DNA from: Eriocheir sinensis | Taxonomy: Eukaryota; Arthropoda; Malacostraca; Decapoda; Varunidae | Assembly (NCBI RefSeq): GCF_024679095.1 | Contig: NC_066530.1 | Location: 20,411,310-20,475,309, forward strand | Direction: 5' to 3' | DNA: 64,000 nucleotides | In this document: positions 23,151 to 35,126 of the stretch, one piece after another | How the letters are laid out: the number at the start of each line of letters is the position of its first letter | How positions within the stretch are numbered: position 1 is the first letter of the stretch | Position numbers and translations under genes: made by a program | Notes under the pieces: model-generated | The model's input: only the letters and a program-made list of their open reading frames with translations | Told to the model about the DNA's origin: nothing | The model's database searches: none

Positions 23151-23423
23151 TTAACCCATACAGTGTGGTCTTTTGTCATAGATAGAGTTTTCTGCATCTC
23201 AAAGCTAACCATGTCATACCAGGAAAGGGAAATTTATTTTAATTTTTTAGAGCCTATGTTCTTTCCATTATAAACACTTCCCACTACCCTATAGCGTGAG
23301 TAATGTATTAGTACTTCTTTGCATCACAAAAAAATAACAGTAATTATAAGTACAAGAAAATGGTTGGGTCAGGCAACACCGCTCGCTTCAAGGCCGTCTG
23401 TACTACAACCGTAGTTCTCAAGC
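23151..23423. other. No supported gene
   Basis: AT-rich sequence up to the target-site duplication of the expanded SINE. It begins TTAACCCATACAGTG, possibly the end of another TTAA element. Confidence 0.35.
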
Positions 23424-23436
23424 TCAACATAATACT

Positions 23437-25819
23437 GGGGGCTTCATGGTGCAGTGGTTAGCACACTCGGCTCAACTGAGAGAGCCCGGGTTCGATTCCC
23501 GGGCGGAGTGGAAAAATTTGGGCGGCTTTTCCGATACCCTACGCCTCTGTCCACCCAGCAGTGTACCAGTTATTAATCGGGGGTTGTGTCCTGTCTCCTG
23601 GGGTCTGTTGCCTTCTCCTATAATTCCTTCCCCTTCTGTCTCTCTCCGGCATATGACCACAGATGTTGCGCCCACTAAAAGAAACTTTCCCTGTTCCCTT
23701 CTGTAATTCTTTCCCCTTCTGTCTCTCTCCAGCATATGGCCACAGATGTTGCACCCACTAATAAAAACTTTTCCTGTACCCTTCTATAATTCCTTCCCCT
23801 TCTGTCTCCAGCATATGACCACAGATGTTGCGCCACCTAAACAAAACTTTCCAACTGTTCCCTTCTCCTGTAATTCTTTCCCCTTCTGTCTCCGGCATAT
23901 GACCACAGATGTTGCGCCCACTAAACCAAACTTTCCAACTGTTCCCTTCTCCTATAATTCCTTCCCCTTCTGTCTCTCTCCGGCATATGACCACAGATGT
24001 TGTGCCCACTAAACCAAACTTTCCAACCGTTCCCTTCTCCTATAATTCCTTCCCCTTCTGTCTCTCTCCGGCAGTTGCGCCCACTAAACCAAACTTTTCA
24101 ACTGTTCCCTTCTCCTATAATTCCTTCCCCTTCTGTCTCTCTCCGGCATATGACCACAGATGTTGCGCCACCTAAACAAAACTTTCCCTGTTCCCTTCTC
24201 CTGTAATTCTTTCCCCTTCTGTCTCCGGCATATGACCACAGATGTTGCGCCCACTAAACCAAACTTTCCAACTGTTCCCTTCTCCTATAATTCCTTCCCC
24301 TTCTGTCTCTCTCCGGCATATGACCACAGATGTTGCGCCACCTAAACAAAACTTTCCCTGTTCCCTTCTCCTGTAATTCTTTCTCCTTCTGTCTCCGGCA
24401 TATGACCACAGATGTTGCGCCCACTAAACCAAACTTTCCAACTGTTCCAGTCGCCTATCATTCCTTCCCCATCTGTCTCTCTCCGGCATATGACCACAGT
24501 TGTTGCCCACTAAACCAAACTTTCCAACTGTTCCCTTCTCCTGTAATTCTTTCTCCTTCTGTCTCCGGCATATGACCACAGATGTTGCGCCCACTAAACC
24601 AAACTTTCCAACTGTTGCCTTCTCCTATAATTCCTTCCCCTTCTGTCTCTCTCCGGCATATGACCACAGATGTTGCGCCCACCAAACCAAACTTTCCAAC
24701 TGTTGCCTTCTCCTATAATTCCTTCCCCTTCTGTCTCTCTCCGGCATATGACCACAGATGTTGCGCCCACTAAACCAAACTTTCCAACTGTTGCCTTCTC
24801 CTATAATTCCTTCCCCTTCTGTCTCTCTCCGGCATATGACCACAGATGTTGCGCCACCTAAACAAAACTTTCCCTGTTCCCTTCTCCTGTAATTCAATAC
24901 CCTTCTGTCTCCGGCATATGACCACAGATGTTGCGCCGACTAAACCAAACTTTCCAACTGTTCCCTTCTCCTATAATTCCTTCCCCTTCTGTCTCTCTCC
25001 GGCATATGACCACAGATGTTGCGCCACCTAAACAAAACTTTCCCTGTTCCCTTCTCCTGTAATTCTTTCCCCTTCTGTCTCCGGCATATGACCACAGATG
25101 TTGCGCCCACTAAACCAAACTTTCCAACTGTTCCCTTCTATAATTCCTTCCCCTTCTGTCTCTCTCCGGCATATGACCACAGATGTTGCGCCACCTAAAC
25201 AAAACTTTCCCTGTTCCCTTCTCCTGTAATTCTTTCCCCTTCTGTCTCCGGCATATGACCACAGATGTTGCGCCGACTAAACCAAACTTTCCAACTGTTC
25301 CCTTCTCCTTAATTCCTTCCCCTTCTGTCTCTCTCCGGCATATGACCACAGATGTTGCGCCGACTAAACCAAACTTTCCAACTGTTCCCTTCTCCTATAA
25401 TTCCTTCCCCTTCTGTCTCTCTCCAGCATATGACCACAGATGTTGCGCCCACTAAACCAAACTTTCCCTGTTCCCTTCTCCTATAATTCCTTCCCCTTCT
25501 GTCTCTCTCCGGCATATGACCACAGATGTTGCGCCCACTAAACCAAACTTTCCAACCGTTCCCTTCTCCTATAATTCCTTCCCCTTCTGTCTTTCTCCGG
25601 CATATGACCACAGATGTTGTGCCCACTAAACCAAACTTTCCAACCGTTCCCTTCTCCTATAATTCCTTCCCCTTCTGTCTTTCTCCGGCATATGACCACA
25701 GATGTTGCGCCACCTAAACAAAACTTTCCCTGTTGCCTTCTATAATTCCTTCCCCTTCTGTCTCTCTCCGGCATATGACCATAGATGTTGCGCTGCCCGA
25801 TAAACCAAACTTTCCAACT
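23437..25819 (+). mobile_element. tRNA-Val SINE whose 3' tail has expanded into ~26 tandem ~85-bp units
   Basis: The SINE head (GGGGGCTTCATGGTGCAGTG, box B GGTTCGATTCC) starts at 23437. From about 23605 to 25819 the tail module (CCCTTCTCCTATAATTCC, TTCCCCTTCTGTCTCTCTCC, GGCATATGACCACAGATG, TTGCGCCCACTAAACC) is repeated tandemly. Two unit types alternate for much of the array, one with GCGCCCACTAAACCAAAC and one with GCGCCACCTAAACAAAAC, giving a ~170-bp higher-order period (24160, 24330; 24846, 25016, 25183). Only the last unit has the native 3' end GCGCTGCCC. TCAACATAATACT at 23424-23436 and 25820-25832 is a perfect 13-bp target duplication enclosing everything. The short frames inside are artefacts of the repeat. 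Confidence 0.93.
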
Positions 25820-25832
25820 TCAACATAATACT

Positions 25833-26226
25833 GTGATGCTTCCGACTCTCAGTTTTCATTTCCAATTACTCTGAAGCGTAATTTACAATTCCTTATGCCT
25901 TACTGATTATAGAATCGAGGAGTAATTACCTAGAAGAAAGTAACTTACCTTCTTGTATAATGATTTTTGTTGGAATGCAGACAAATGTACAGAAAGGGCC
26001 TTTAACATCCATTTAAAACTACCAAGACTTGTCAAATTATTGCTCTTCACTGTCAATGAACAATGTTACATACACAAACAAAAACAAATGGCGCATAAGC
26101 CCTCAAAAGAGCTTGCGTATATATACGTACTAAACACTGCCCTAAGAGGTATGTATATGCATGTACTAAACACTGTACGGGTTAAAAATCGTGATCCTCG
26201 CTGCTACAGGGTTAAAAGTCGCTAAA
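25833..26226. other. No supported gene
   Basis: AT-rich; it ends with CGTGATCCTCGCTGCTACAGGGTTAAAA, which resembles the end of a family B TTAA element. Confidence 0.35.
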
Positions 26227-26390
26227 ATACAGTACTTTGATGTGGCTGCTGAATGTTTCCTGGGTCATATATGAACAAAAACCTCACACTGGGCTACTGT
26301 TTAATCCCACTCCCCTGGCTTGAGACATTAGAACAGTCCCTCAGCAAGTTTGAGCCCCTCTGGTGGGCTGATGTTAAGTGTGTGCATCAA
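26227..26390. repeat. Uninterrupted copy of the dispersed repeat: empty-site reference
   Basis: Contains the unoccupied TA (26233-26234) corresponding to the 20070-22750 insertion and the unoccupied TTAA (26374-26377) corresponding to the family B insertion at 22896. Confidence 0.8.
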
Positions 26391-26416
26391 TATAATAACC
26401 TTAAACATTCCTACAG

Positions 26417-26800
26417 TTGACGCAGGAATGCCTCCCCCTCCTCCCTTCCCTACCCTACCCTCAAGTTTTCTTCTCTCTCCTCCCCTGCGTAAATCTCTCT
26501 CCCCAATCCTCCCTCCCTGCTGAAACATCTCTTCCCCCTTCCTCGCCTGCTGGAATCTCTCTCTCCAGACTGTTCTCCCCTCCCTTTTCCCCTCCCCTTT
26601 CCTCCCTGCTGATATTTCTCTCCATACTGTTCTCCCTTCCCTCCCTCCCTCCCTCCTTGCTGACACCTCTTCCCCCCTTCTCTCCCCTGCTTAAATCTCT
26701 CTCCCCTTCTTCCCTTCCACTAAAATCCCTCTTACATTTTCTCCCTCTCGGCAACAGCTTTCTCCCTCTCCGTTCCATCCTTCTTGCCTCTTAAACAAGG
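26417..26800. repeat. CT-rich imperfect minisatellite (CTCCCTGCTGAAA/TCTCTCTCC units)
   Basis: Loose repeats of CTCCCTGCTGAAACATCTCT-like units. The end (26725-26800: CATTTTCTCCCTCTCGGCAA, CAGCTTTCTCCCTCTCCG) is the inverted counterpart of 49365-49430. Confidence 0.65.
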
Positions 26801-26929
26801 CGTCACAGTGCAGGGAGGCGTTAACATGAGCCCAGTCAGAGTGGGATGGACGCAGGAGAGGTTTGAATTTAATCTGGGTTTTGATGACACAATATTAACT
26901 ATATCCTGGGATTGGTATTAAATGACACT

Positions 26930-28330
26930 TTCCCTTCTCACGTCAACTATGTATTTCTGAAGGTCAAAGAGGGGGGCAATCGGGTTCTAATGAGTGTTCT
27001 TGTTCATGGTACAGAGGAAGGGTCACACTACCACCAGGTCATAAAACTATACTCCTGGAAATGTCAAAGACTCCTAGGAAAGCCTTGCCAAATATGTGTT
27101 TCTTTAGGTTCAGGGTACAGAGGAAGGGTCAAACTACCACCAGGGTCATAAAACTACCCCTGGAAATACCCAAACTCCTATGAAAGCCTTGCCAAATATG
27201 TTTTTTTAGGTTCATGGTACAGAGGAAGGGTCAAACTACCACCAGGGTCATAAAACTACTCCTGGAAATACCCAAAACTCCCTTGAAAGCCTTGTCAAAT
27301 GTGTGTTTCTTTAGGTTCAGGGTACAGAGGAAGGGTCAAACTACCACCTGGGTCATAAAACTACCCGTGTAAATACCCAAACTCCTATGAAAGCCTTGCC
27401 AAATATGTTTTTTTAGGTTCATGGTACAGAGGAAGGGTCAAACTACCACCAGGGTCATAAAACTACTACTGGAAATACCCAAAACTCCCTTGAAAGCCTT
27501 GTCAAATGTGTGTTTCTTTAGGTTCAGGGTACAGAGGAAGGGTCAAACTACCACCAGGGTCATAAAACTACCCCTGGAAATACCCAAACTCCTATGAAAG
27601 CCTTGCCAAATATGTTTTTTTAGGTTCATGGTACAGAGGAAGGGTCAAACTACCACAAGGGTCATAAAACTACTCCTGGAAATACCCAAAACTCCCTTGA
27701 AAACCTTGGCAAATGTGTGTTTCTTTAGGTTCACAATACAGAGGAAGGGTCACACTACCACCAGGATCATAAAACTACCCCCTGAAAATGCATAAAACTC
27801 CCTCGAAAGCCTTGTCAAATGTGTGTTTCTTTAAGTTCATGGTACAGAAGAATGATCAAACTACCACAAGTGTCCTAAAACTACCCCTGGAAATGCCCCA
27901 AACTCCTACGAAAGCCTTGCCAAATATGTTTCTTTAGGTTCATGGTACAGAGGAAGGGTCACACTACCACCAGGGTCATAAAACTACCCCCTGGAAATGC
28001 CCTAAACTCCCTTGAAAGCCTTGTCAAATGTGTGTTTCTCTAGGTTCACGGTACAGAAGAATGGTCACACTACCACCAGGGTCATAAAACTACCCCCTGG
28101 AAATGCCCTAAACTCCATTGAAAGCCTTGTCAAATGTGTGTTTCTCTAGGTTCACGGTACAGAAGAATGGTCACACTACCACCAGGGCCATAAAACTACC
28201 CCTGGAGATGACCAAAACTCCTACGAAAGCTTTGCCAAATGTGTGTCTTTATGTTCATGGTACAGAGGAAGGGTCAAACTACCACCAGTGTCTTATAACT
28301 ACCCCTGGACATACCCTACACACACTCACC
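26930..28330 (+). repeat. Satellite array of a ~105-bp unit in 207-bp dimers
   Basis: The unit is GGTTCATGGTACAGAGGAAG, GGTCAAACTACCACCAGG, GTCATAAAACTACCCCTGG, AAATACCCAAACTCC, GAAAGCCTTGCCAAATATG, TTTCTTTA. Unit starts at 27002, 27109, 27211, 27316, 27418, 27523 give alternating 102/105-bp spacings. Two subtypes alternate (GGTTCAGGG preceded by GTGTGTTTCTTTA, and GGTTCATGG preceded by ATGTTTTTTTA), giving a 207-bp dimer. Single copies occur throughout the window on both strands. Confidence 0.9.
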
Positions 28331-29440
28331 ACTCCATTCACTCACCTAGAGGGTACTTTCATGAGTCCAAAGTAATGTCCAGCACTTTATAGTTCTCATC
28401 AAAAGTTAGCCTGTTCTCACGCCAAGCATCTTTCATTCTCCTTAAACATGATATTATTGTACTGTGTGGGACCCAGCCTCCTGGTACTGCAGGGAAGTGT
28501 GTTGTATAGGTTACGTATATGCGGTTACGGGTATGTGGTACCTAACATTGGGACCTGTTTGGGTGAGCTACGAGTGCTGATCTTTACTCTCTATCTCCAG
28601 AGTCTGTGTAGTCCACTGTAAGTCAGATTATACTGCTTACTGTACCAGGAATGACCTTCTGAATAAAGACTGTATTCTTGAACTTCATGACACCGCAGTT
28701 TGCTTGTTTGAAAAGCTGTTATGACTGTTTCCCAAAGCCACAGAGAAGGCTGACCGGGTTTTCATGGGTGGTTTAACCGTTCATGGTGCAGAGGGAGTGT
28801 AAAACTATCACCAGGGTCACAAACCAGTCCATGAAACCACTGTAGGATCTATGACGAGAGGTTTTCCAGCTCCTATTATGACTTTTGTAGGGCCGTAGAG
28901 AAGATTAACCAGGTTTTCATGGGTAATTTTCCAGTTGAAGATGCGAGACCATGTTAAACTATCACCACGGTCACAAAACAGTCCATTGAAAGCCCTCTAA
29001 CTCCTACCATGAGAGAATTTTCAAGGCGGTGAACTGAGGCGGTTATGTTTAAAAATACTACCAGCTTAATCCCTAAAAGGCGGGAACGTACCATGCAATC
29101 GGTTGTCCCTGTACGGAAATGTGACGTCTTCCTGAAAATTGCTCACTTAACATTATTATCAGTATCACGGCTCTCCCTGACCCGGCAGCTTTGAATATAC
29201 CAGCATTTGTTTATCCATCCTTCTTCTTCAATCTGCCGCAAACTCGATCTCTCTACGTCACGTGGTGTGTGTGTGTGGTAGGCCTTCTTCGTTCTGAGTG
29301 CTGCATAGGTTGTGCTTAGCTTGGTGTGGCTAATGTCTCCTCCCTCTCCATCCACTCAATTTGGTAATTTTTTGTCAAATCTGATCATTTTTTGCAAACT
29401 ACAATATTACGTCAGAAACCGCGAGGACTGAAAAATAATG
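28331..29440. other. Low-copy sequence with one inverted-duplicate block and diverged repeat copies
   Basis: 28460-28520 (GCCTCCTGGTACTGCAGGG, GTGTTGTATAGG) and 28640-28730 (GAAAAGCTGTTATGA) are the inverse of 44140-44300. About 28740-29000 holds two diverged 105-bp units. 29010-29440 shows no recognisable element. No gene is supported. Confidence 0.5.
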
Positions 29441-29449
29441 TCACCTGCC

Positions 29450-30140
29450 CAAGCGCACACCTTTTACAGGGCCTTCATCATAGGAGTTGTGGGCATTTCC
29501 AGGGGTAGTAGTAGTTTGATGACCCTGGTGTTGGTTGTTTAACCCTTCTACTGTACCAAGAACCTCAAACGTTGTATTGGTTGTATTAGTGTCGTATTCA
29601 AAAACATTTTGTCCCCTGAGTGAGGTCAACTGACATGGGTTTCATAGGAGTTGCGGGCATTTCCAGGGGTAGTAGTTTTATGACCCTGGTTGTAGCAAGA
29701 CCTTTCCTCTTTACCATGAACCTATAAAACAAGTCAAAAGAACCCAATTAATCTCCTTTACGGCCTTTGGAAGTAGCTGATGTGAGGAGCGGAAATGTCC
29801 GAGGCTCACATTCTTGAAAAAGCCATCCCGAGAGACTTGTATTTAAGGCTTCCGTAGGAGTTTTGGGCATTTCCAGGGGTAGTTTTATGACCCTCGTGAT
29901 AGATTAACCCTTCCTATGTACCATGAACCTTCAAAACCACTCAATTAGAACCCGATTGATCTCCTTTTTGGCATCTGACAGTCACATTCTTAAAAAATAT
30001 CGTTCCAAGCGCACACATTTGACAGGCTTTTGTAGGAGTTGTGAGAATTTCCAGGGGCAGTTTGATGACCCAGGTGGTAGTTTTAACTTTCTCCTTACCG
30101 TGAATCTTAAAACAAGACTCGTGAGAACTTGATTGATCTC
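29450..30140 (-). repeat. Four diverged reverse copies of the 105-bp repeat
   Basis: TAGGAGTTGTGGGCATTTCC, AGGGGTAGTAGTTTTATGACC and ACCATGAACCT-type blocks recur near 29480, 29650, 29860 and 30030, with TTGATCTCC spacers that also flank the solo copies. Confidence 0.7.
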
Positions 30141-30222
30141 CTTATTGACCTTTGCAAGTAGCTGACGTGAGGGGCGGAAGGGTCTGCCTCATAGATCTTA
30201 GGAAGGGAAGTTTGAGACGTAC

Positions 30223-30306
30223 CTTGAATCAGCTCCTTGACGACAGTAGACTCCATGGCTGGCGTTCCTTCCTCCTTGTCTTCCTCAAATTCCAGACTTT
30301 CCTCCT
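30223..30306 (-). CDS. 84-nt exon-like segment (phase 1-1), minus member of an inverted pair
   Basis: On the minus strand the acceptor is ACATCACAG and the donor CAAG|GTACGT. With two bases completing a preceding codon, the frame reads EESLEFEEDKEEG, then TPAMESTVVKELIQ, then one base. Start and end phases are equal, so the exon can be included or skipped without shifting the frame. Its phase matches that required by the terminal exon at 31567, but that exon lies upstream in this orientation, so the two cannot be joined here. The plus-strand copy at 33376-33479 has a 20-nt insertion. Product unknown. Confidence 0.5.
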
Positions 30307-30439
30307 CTGTGATGTACCTTTCTCTCAGTTCTAATCATTCCTCCTCTCATACGTACATCCTTCTCGGTAAATCCTTTTCACTGTATCGTATATATAGAGT
30401 TCCATTATTTGCTTGTTTCCCTTCCTCCTCATCTCTTAA

Positions 30440-31370
30440 CGTATAAACGAGGCTTCCGGCAGAGAAATCCTAAGGCACGGTGACCTATTCTTACGTATAC
30501 TAGAGTACGTTCACACACTGAGAACAGATTACGAGACTTCCAGCCCTCCGCTCATCCTATGCAAGGTTTATTTTCCCTTGCAAGTAACTATATCTTGTTC
30601 TTCCTTTCCCCCCTTGCTAACTAGAACATAATTATTGTTATATTGCTCGTCATGATGTACGTTACAAGGGAAAGTGACCCTCCGTCTGCCCCATAAAAGT
30701 TGAGCTTCCATTTTGATTCGTCCCTCGTTCATCCTTGGAGGGGTAGTCTGTCTTTCCCAGTGCAAATTAGAGTTAAATTGCTATGTTATGATACTAATTG
30801 CATAATTTACACAAGGGTCGCCATTCCTAATGTCACCTCACTTCTCTGCCGTACGCCTCAAATATTTTAGTCTGTGATATGTTATCTGCTTTCTCTTTGT
30901 CTAAGGTATTATGTCATAGTAATAATCTCATGTCTGTCTGATTTTCTTCTTGGTTGTATATCTAAGGTCTCGTCTTCCTGTCTTTGAGTTCTCATCTTTT
31001 AGAGTACTTGTTTCCACGTCTTTTATTTCATATGTTATTATTGTCTCTTAATTTCCATTGCTTTTTCAATGACTTTTGAGCTCTTTATGTATACAATCTC
31101 TCCTCTTGTTAGTTCCCTTCGTTGTCTTCTCTTATATCTTGTTTCCAATTCATATATAATTCTTTTTATATTATAAGTTTTTTTTTCTGTATGAAAATTA
31201 GTTCCTCCCTTTAATATATATAGAATTAGCTTTTAAAAAAGATCAAAGCAATTAGATAAATCAGCTTACAGCTCAAAAACATCTTGAAAAGTAGCCTGAA
31301 AAATGTACCTAAGTCAATTATACCTAAAAAAGTGTCCGGGGATTAGCTAAATGGGTTTGGGGCAAGATAA
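30440..31370. other. No supported gene
   Basis: AT-rich with pyrimidine patches and no recognisable repeat. It could be 3' flank of the minus-strand gene ending at about 31370. Confidence 0.4.
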
Positions 31371-31392
31371 AGTCATAGGTGTAGCCTTTAAC

Positions 31393-31398
31393 TTTATT
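31393..31398 (-). terminator. Polyadenylation signal AATAAA
   Basis: AATAAA on the minus strand, 48 bp after the stop codon of the terminal exon at 31446-31567. Confidence 0.6.
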
Positions 31399-31445
31399 TA
31401 TAAGACTTCATAGTACAGATACAGTTCACATCTTCTGTGACTGGC

Positions 31446-31567
31446 TTACAGAACAGTCCCTTGCAGAGAAAAGTACAAGTCATCATAGTTGACTAACACG
31501 ACTTCCTTCCCTCGGCAGAATTGAATGGCTGGCGTCTCGGTCTGCCTGCTCATGGACACCGCACACT
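31446..31567 (-). CDS. Terminal coding exon of an unidentified gene (39 residues plus stop)
   Basis: On the minus strand the acceptor TTTCTTCTTCCAG ends at 31568. Two bases complete a codon, then the frame reads CAVSMSRQTETPAIQFC, RGKEVVLVNYDDL, YFSLQGTVL and a TAA at 31448-31446. AATAAA follows at 31398. The codons are mixed and the sequence is not repeat-like, in contrast to nearly everything around it. The preceding exon must end in phase 1, upstream at higher coordinates. The acidic cassettes there read best in phase 0, and the plus-strand 84-nt exon is on the wrong strand, so the joining exon was not identified. I do not recognise the protein. Confidence 0.6.
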
Positions 31568-31724
31568 CTGGAAGAAGAAAGAACACCAAGATGTCAAGTT
31601 CCTGCATAATCAGCCTCTTAGTGAAGGAAATGTGCTCTATTTATTTAATAAATGATTGACAAAAAAAATAATTTTGTATTTATTTTAGAAAAATTATATG
31701 GCTCACTTTTTGCATATGTTGCAA

Positions 31725-33098
<1,374 letters not shown>

Positions 33099-33134
<36 letters not shown>

Positions 33135-33325
33135 TTGAGGAGAGGATTTATTGAGGAATGACGGAAATAATCAATAAGAAAGACACTGAGGTACTAACAA
33201 CACCTATACGTAGAGGAGGGAAGTGAGGAGGAGGAGGAGGAGAGAGATTAAGGTAAGTAAAACAGAGGAGACGATGAGGATAAATATAAATAAAAGAAGT
33301 AAATAAAGAAGGAAGGATTAGAAAT

Positions 33326-33361
<36 letters not shown>
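33099..33361. repeat. Two (GA)n tracts with purine-rich flanks
   Basis: (GA)n at about 33099-33130 and 33327-33361. The second immediately precedes the plus-strand exon copy at 33376. Confidence 0.85.
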
Positions 33362-33365
<4 letters not shown>

Positions 33366-33375
33366 CACATCACAG

Positions 33376-33479
33376 AGGAGGAAAAATTAAGATATGAGAG
33401 GAAAGTATGGAATTTGAGGAAGAGAAGGAGGAAGGAACCCCAGCCATGGAGTGTACTGTCGTCAAGGAGCTGATTCAAG
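33376..33479 (+). pseudogene. Plus-strand copy of the 84-nt exon with a 20-nt frameshifting insertion
   Basis: The acceptor ACATCACAG ends at 33375 and the donor CAAG|GTACGT is at 33480. The 3' part reads MEFEEEKEEGTPAME, then CTVVKELIQ, against LEFEEDKEEGTPAME in the minus copy. A 20-nt insertion (about 33385-33404) puts the 5' part out of frame, with a TGA just before the Met. It could be rescued by an alternative acceptor at AGAGGAAAG (33405), so it is not certainly dead. Intron sequence on both sides mirrors 30150-30340. Confidence 0.45.
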
Positions 33480-34030
33480 GTACGTCCCAAACTTTCCTTC
33501 CTGAGATCTATGAGGCAGACCCTTCCGCCCCTAACGTCAGCCTCTTCCAAAGGTCAATAAGATCAATCAAGTTCTCACGTGTCTTTTTTTAAGATTCATG
33601 GTAAAGAGAAAGTTAAACACAGGGGTCGGGGTCAGAACCTTGCCCAGACACAGGGTCATATATTTAAACATTCTGTCACCCCAAACTCATATATCTCTAC
33701 CAACATAATAATTCTACATCATTTTCCTTGCTTTCAAGATGTGTTGTTCTCAGGCCCCGGGAATTGCTGTAGAGAGTTTGTTAAGCCTGTGTTAACCCCT
33801 GGACTGTGGACTTCACGGTACATCCCTGCCCTTTACGGGTTAAAATGCCGGCGTTCTTAAACACAGCGCCTCAGTTCGCTGGTTTGTAAAGCCTCACATA
33901 GTAGAAGTTGCAGGGCTTTCCATGGACTGTTCTGTGACCCTGGTGATAGTTTTACAAGACTTCTGTACCATGAATGGGAACTCCCCCCCATGAAAATCTG
34001 GTTAATCTTATCTGTGGCCTTGGGATATGT
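33480..34030. other. Intron-like flank and a reverse copy of the 105-bp repeat
   Basis: 33540-33620 holds a diverged forward copy of the repeat leader (GATCAATCAAGTTCTCA, GATTCATGGTAAAGAG). 33890-34010 holds a reverse copy (CATGGACTGTTCTGTGACCC, TGTACCATGAATGGG). No gene is seen. Confidence 0.45.
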
Positions 34031-34372
34031 TGGAAAGTTTGGTTTAGTGGGCAGCGTTGCGCAACGTCTGTGGTCATATGCCGGAGAGAGACAGAAGGGG
34101 ACGGAATAATAGAAGAAGGGAACAGACCCCAGGAGACGGGACACAACCCCCGATTAATACCTGGTACTCTGCTGGGTGGACAGGGGCTATGTAGGGTATC
34201 GGAAAAGTCACCCAAATTTTTCAACTCCGCCTGGGAATCGAACCCGGGCTCTCTCGGTTGTGAGCCGAGTGTGTTAACCACTGCACCACAGAGCCCCCCT
34301 GCAAATATGTGTCCACTGTCAAAGTCTTGTATTGGGAAAGACAGCACTGGATAAGATATTCTACAGATAATA
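34031..34372 (-). mobile_element. tRNA-Val SINE with a 5' leader shared with the 60.8-kb copy
   Basis: Minus-strand SINE: head GGGGGGCTCTGTGGTGCAGT near 34297, anticodon stem-loop CTCGGCTCACAACCGAG, box B GGTTCGATTCC, 3' end CCAACATA near 34031. Directly upstream (34298-34372) is GACTTTGACAGTGGACACAT plus ATTTGCAG, the same junction as the SINE at 60500-60767, although the 3' flanks differ. Confidence 0.85.
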
Positions 34373-34520
34373 GCAGCTGAAAAGCCTGATTTGTAGGGTT
34401 TCCATGGAGTGTTTCATGGTGATAGCTTTATGTGACTTTTGAACAGGAAAACCCCTCATGAAAAACTGGTTAGTCTTCACTGGGAAGTAGTCGTAATGGA
34501 AGTCCATGACTACATGTATG
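34373..34520 (-). repeat. Diverged reverse copy of the 105-bp repeat
   Basis: GGGTTTCCATGGAGTGTTTC and TGATAGCTTTATG with AAAACTGGTTAGTC mirror the leader and core of the 105-bp family. Confidence 0.5.
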
Positions 34521-34639
34521 ATAATCTTAAAATCTCTAAACATACAGTTCCCTTCACATGCCGTACTGAGCCTTCCCTTAAGGTAGAGCATGGCTGATAT
34601 TTAGTGAACGGACCAGTGTCACCTGCTACTCCCGATCCC

Positions 34640-34765
34640 TCACTGTGTGTATCCAAACACCAGAAATTAATCAAGACCAGGAGAGGGTATTCGCCGGCTG
34701 CCTGGGATTGAACCCGCGACGGGAGTCACTCCCTACCGAGTCGGCCAAAGAGGTACTACCCCCCT
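34640..34765 (-). mobile_element. Second tRNA-derived SINE family, fragment
   Basis: On the minus strand TTTGGCCGACTCGGTAGGGA resembles a box A region and CGCGGGTTCAATCCCAGGC is a box B in a T-arm-like hairpin, followed by CCGGCGAATACCCTCTCC. The acceptor stem does not pair, so it is a SINE rather than a tRNA gene. Confidence 0.5.
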
Positions 34766-34869
34766 CAAAAATTGTGTTATGGGAGTCTCGTTCATCAGAA
34801 GGCATAGTCGCCGCACTACACCAGAATGTAAGACGCCATGCACCAGATGACGCCCTTCCTCACGTGCCA

Positions 34870-35070
34870 GAACTATCCGTGGAATGCCAAAACCTCCCAA
34901 AGCCTCGTCAAATGTGTTTCTTTAGGTTCATGGTACAGGGGAAGGGTCACACTACCTCAAGGGTCATAAAACTACCCCAGGACATGCCCAAAAAGCCCTA
35001 CTATGAAAGCCTTACAGAAGTGAGTTTGGGCGTTGAAATGTTTAATAATCGGCCCCTTTAACCTAACCTA
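34870..35070 (+). repeat. Copy of the 105-bp repeat leading into an acidic-exon cassette
   Basis: GGTTCATGGTACAGGGGAAG to ATGAAAGCCTTACAGAAG, then GTGAGTTTGGGCGTTG and a (GGAA)n run. The same order precedes the cassettes at 43802 and 62837. Confidence 0.75.
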
Positions 35071-35126
35071 TCCAAGAGCCAGGAAGGAAGGAAGGAAGGA
35101 AGGAAAGAAAATTATTTAACACTCAC

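Noticed and set aside
23446..25774. Many 60-105-codon frames on both strands
   Set aside because: Shadows of the SINE tail tandem array.
23437..25819. CRISPR-like array of regular repeats
   Set aside because: Units are contiguous diverged copies with no unique spacers, in a eukaryotic SINE context.
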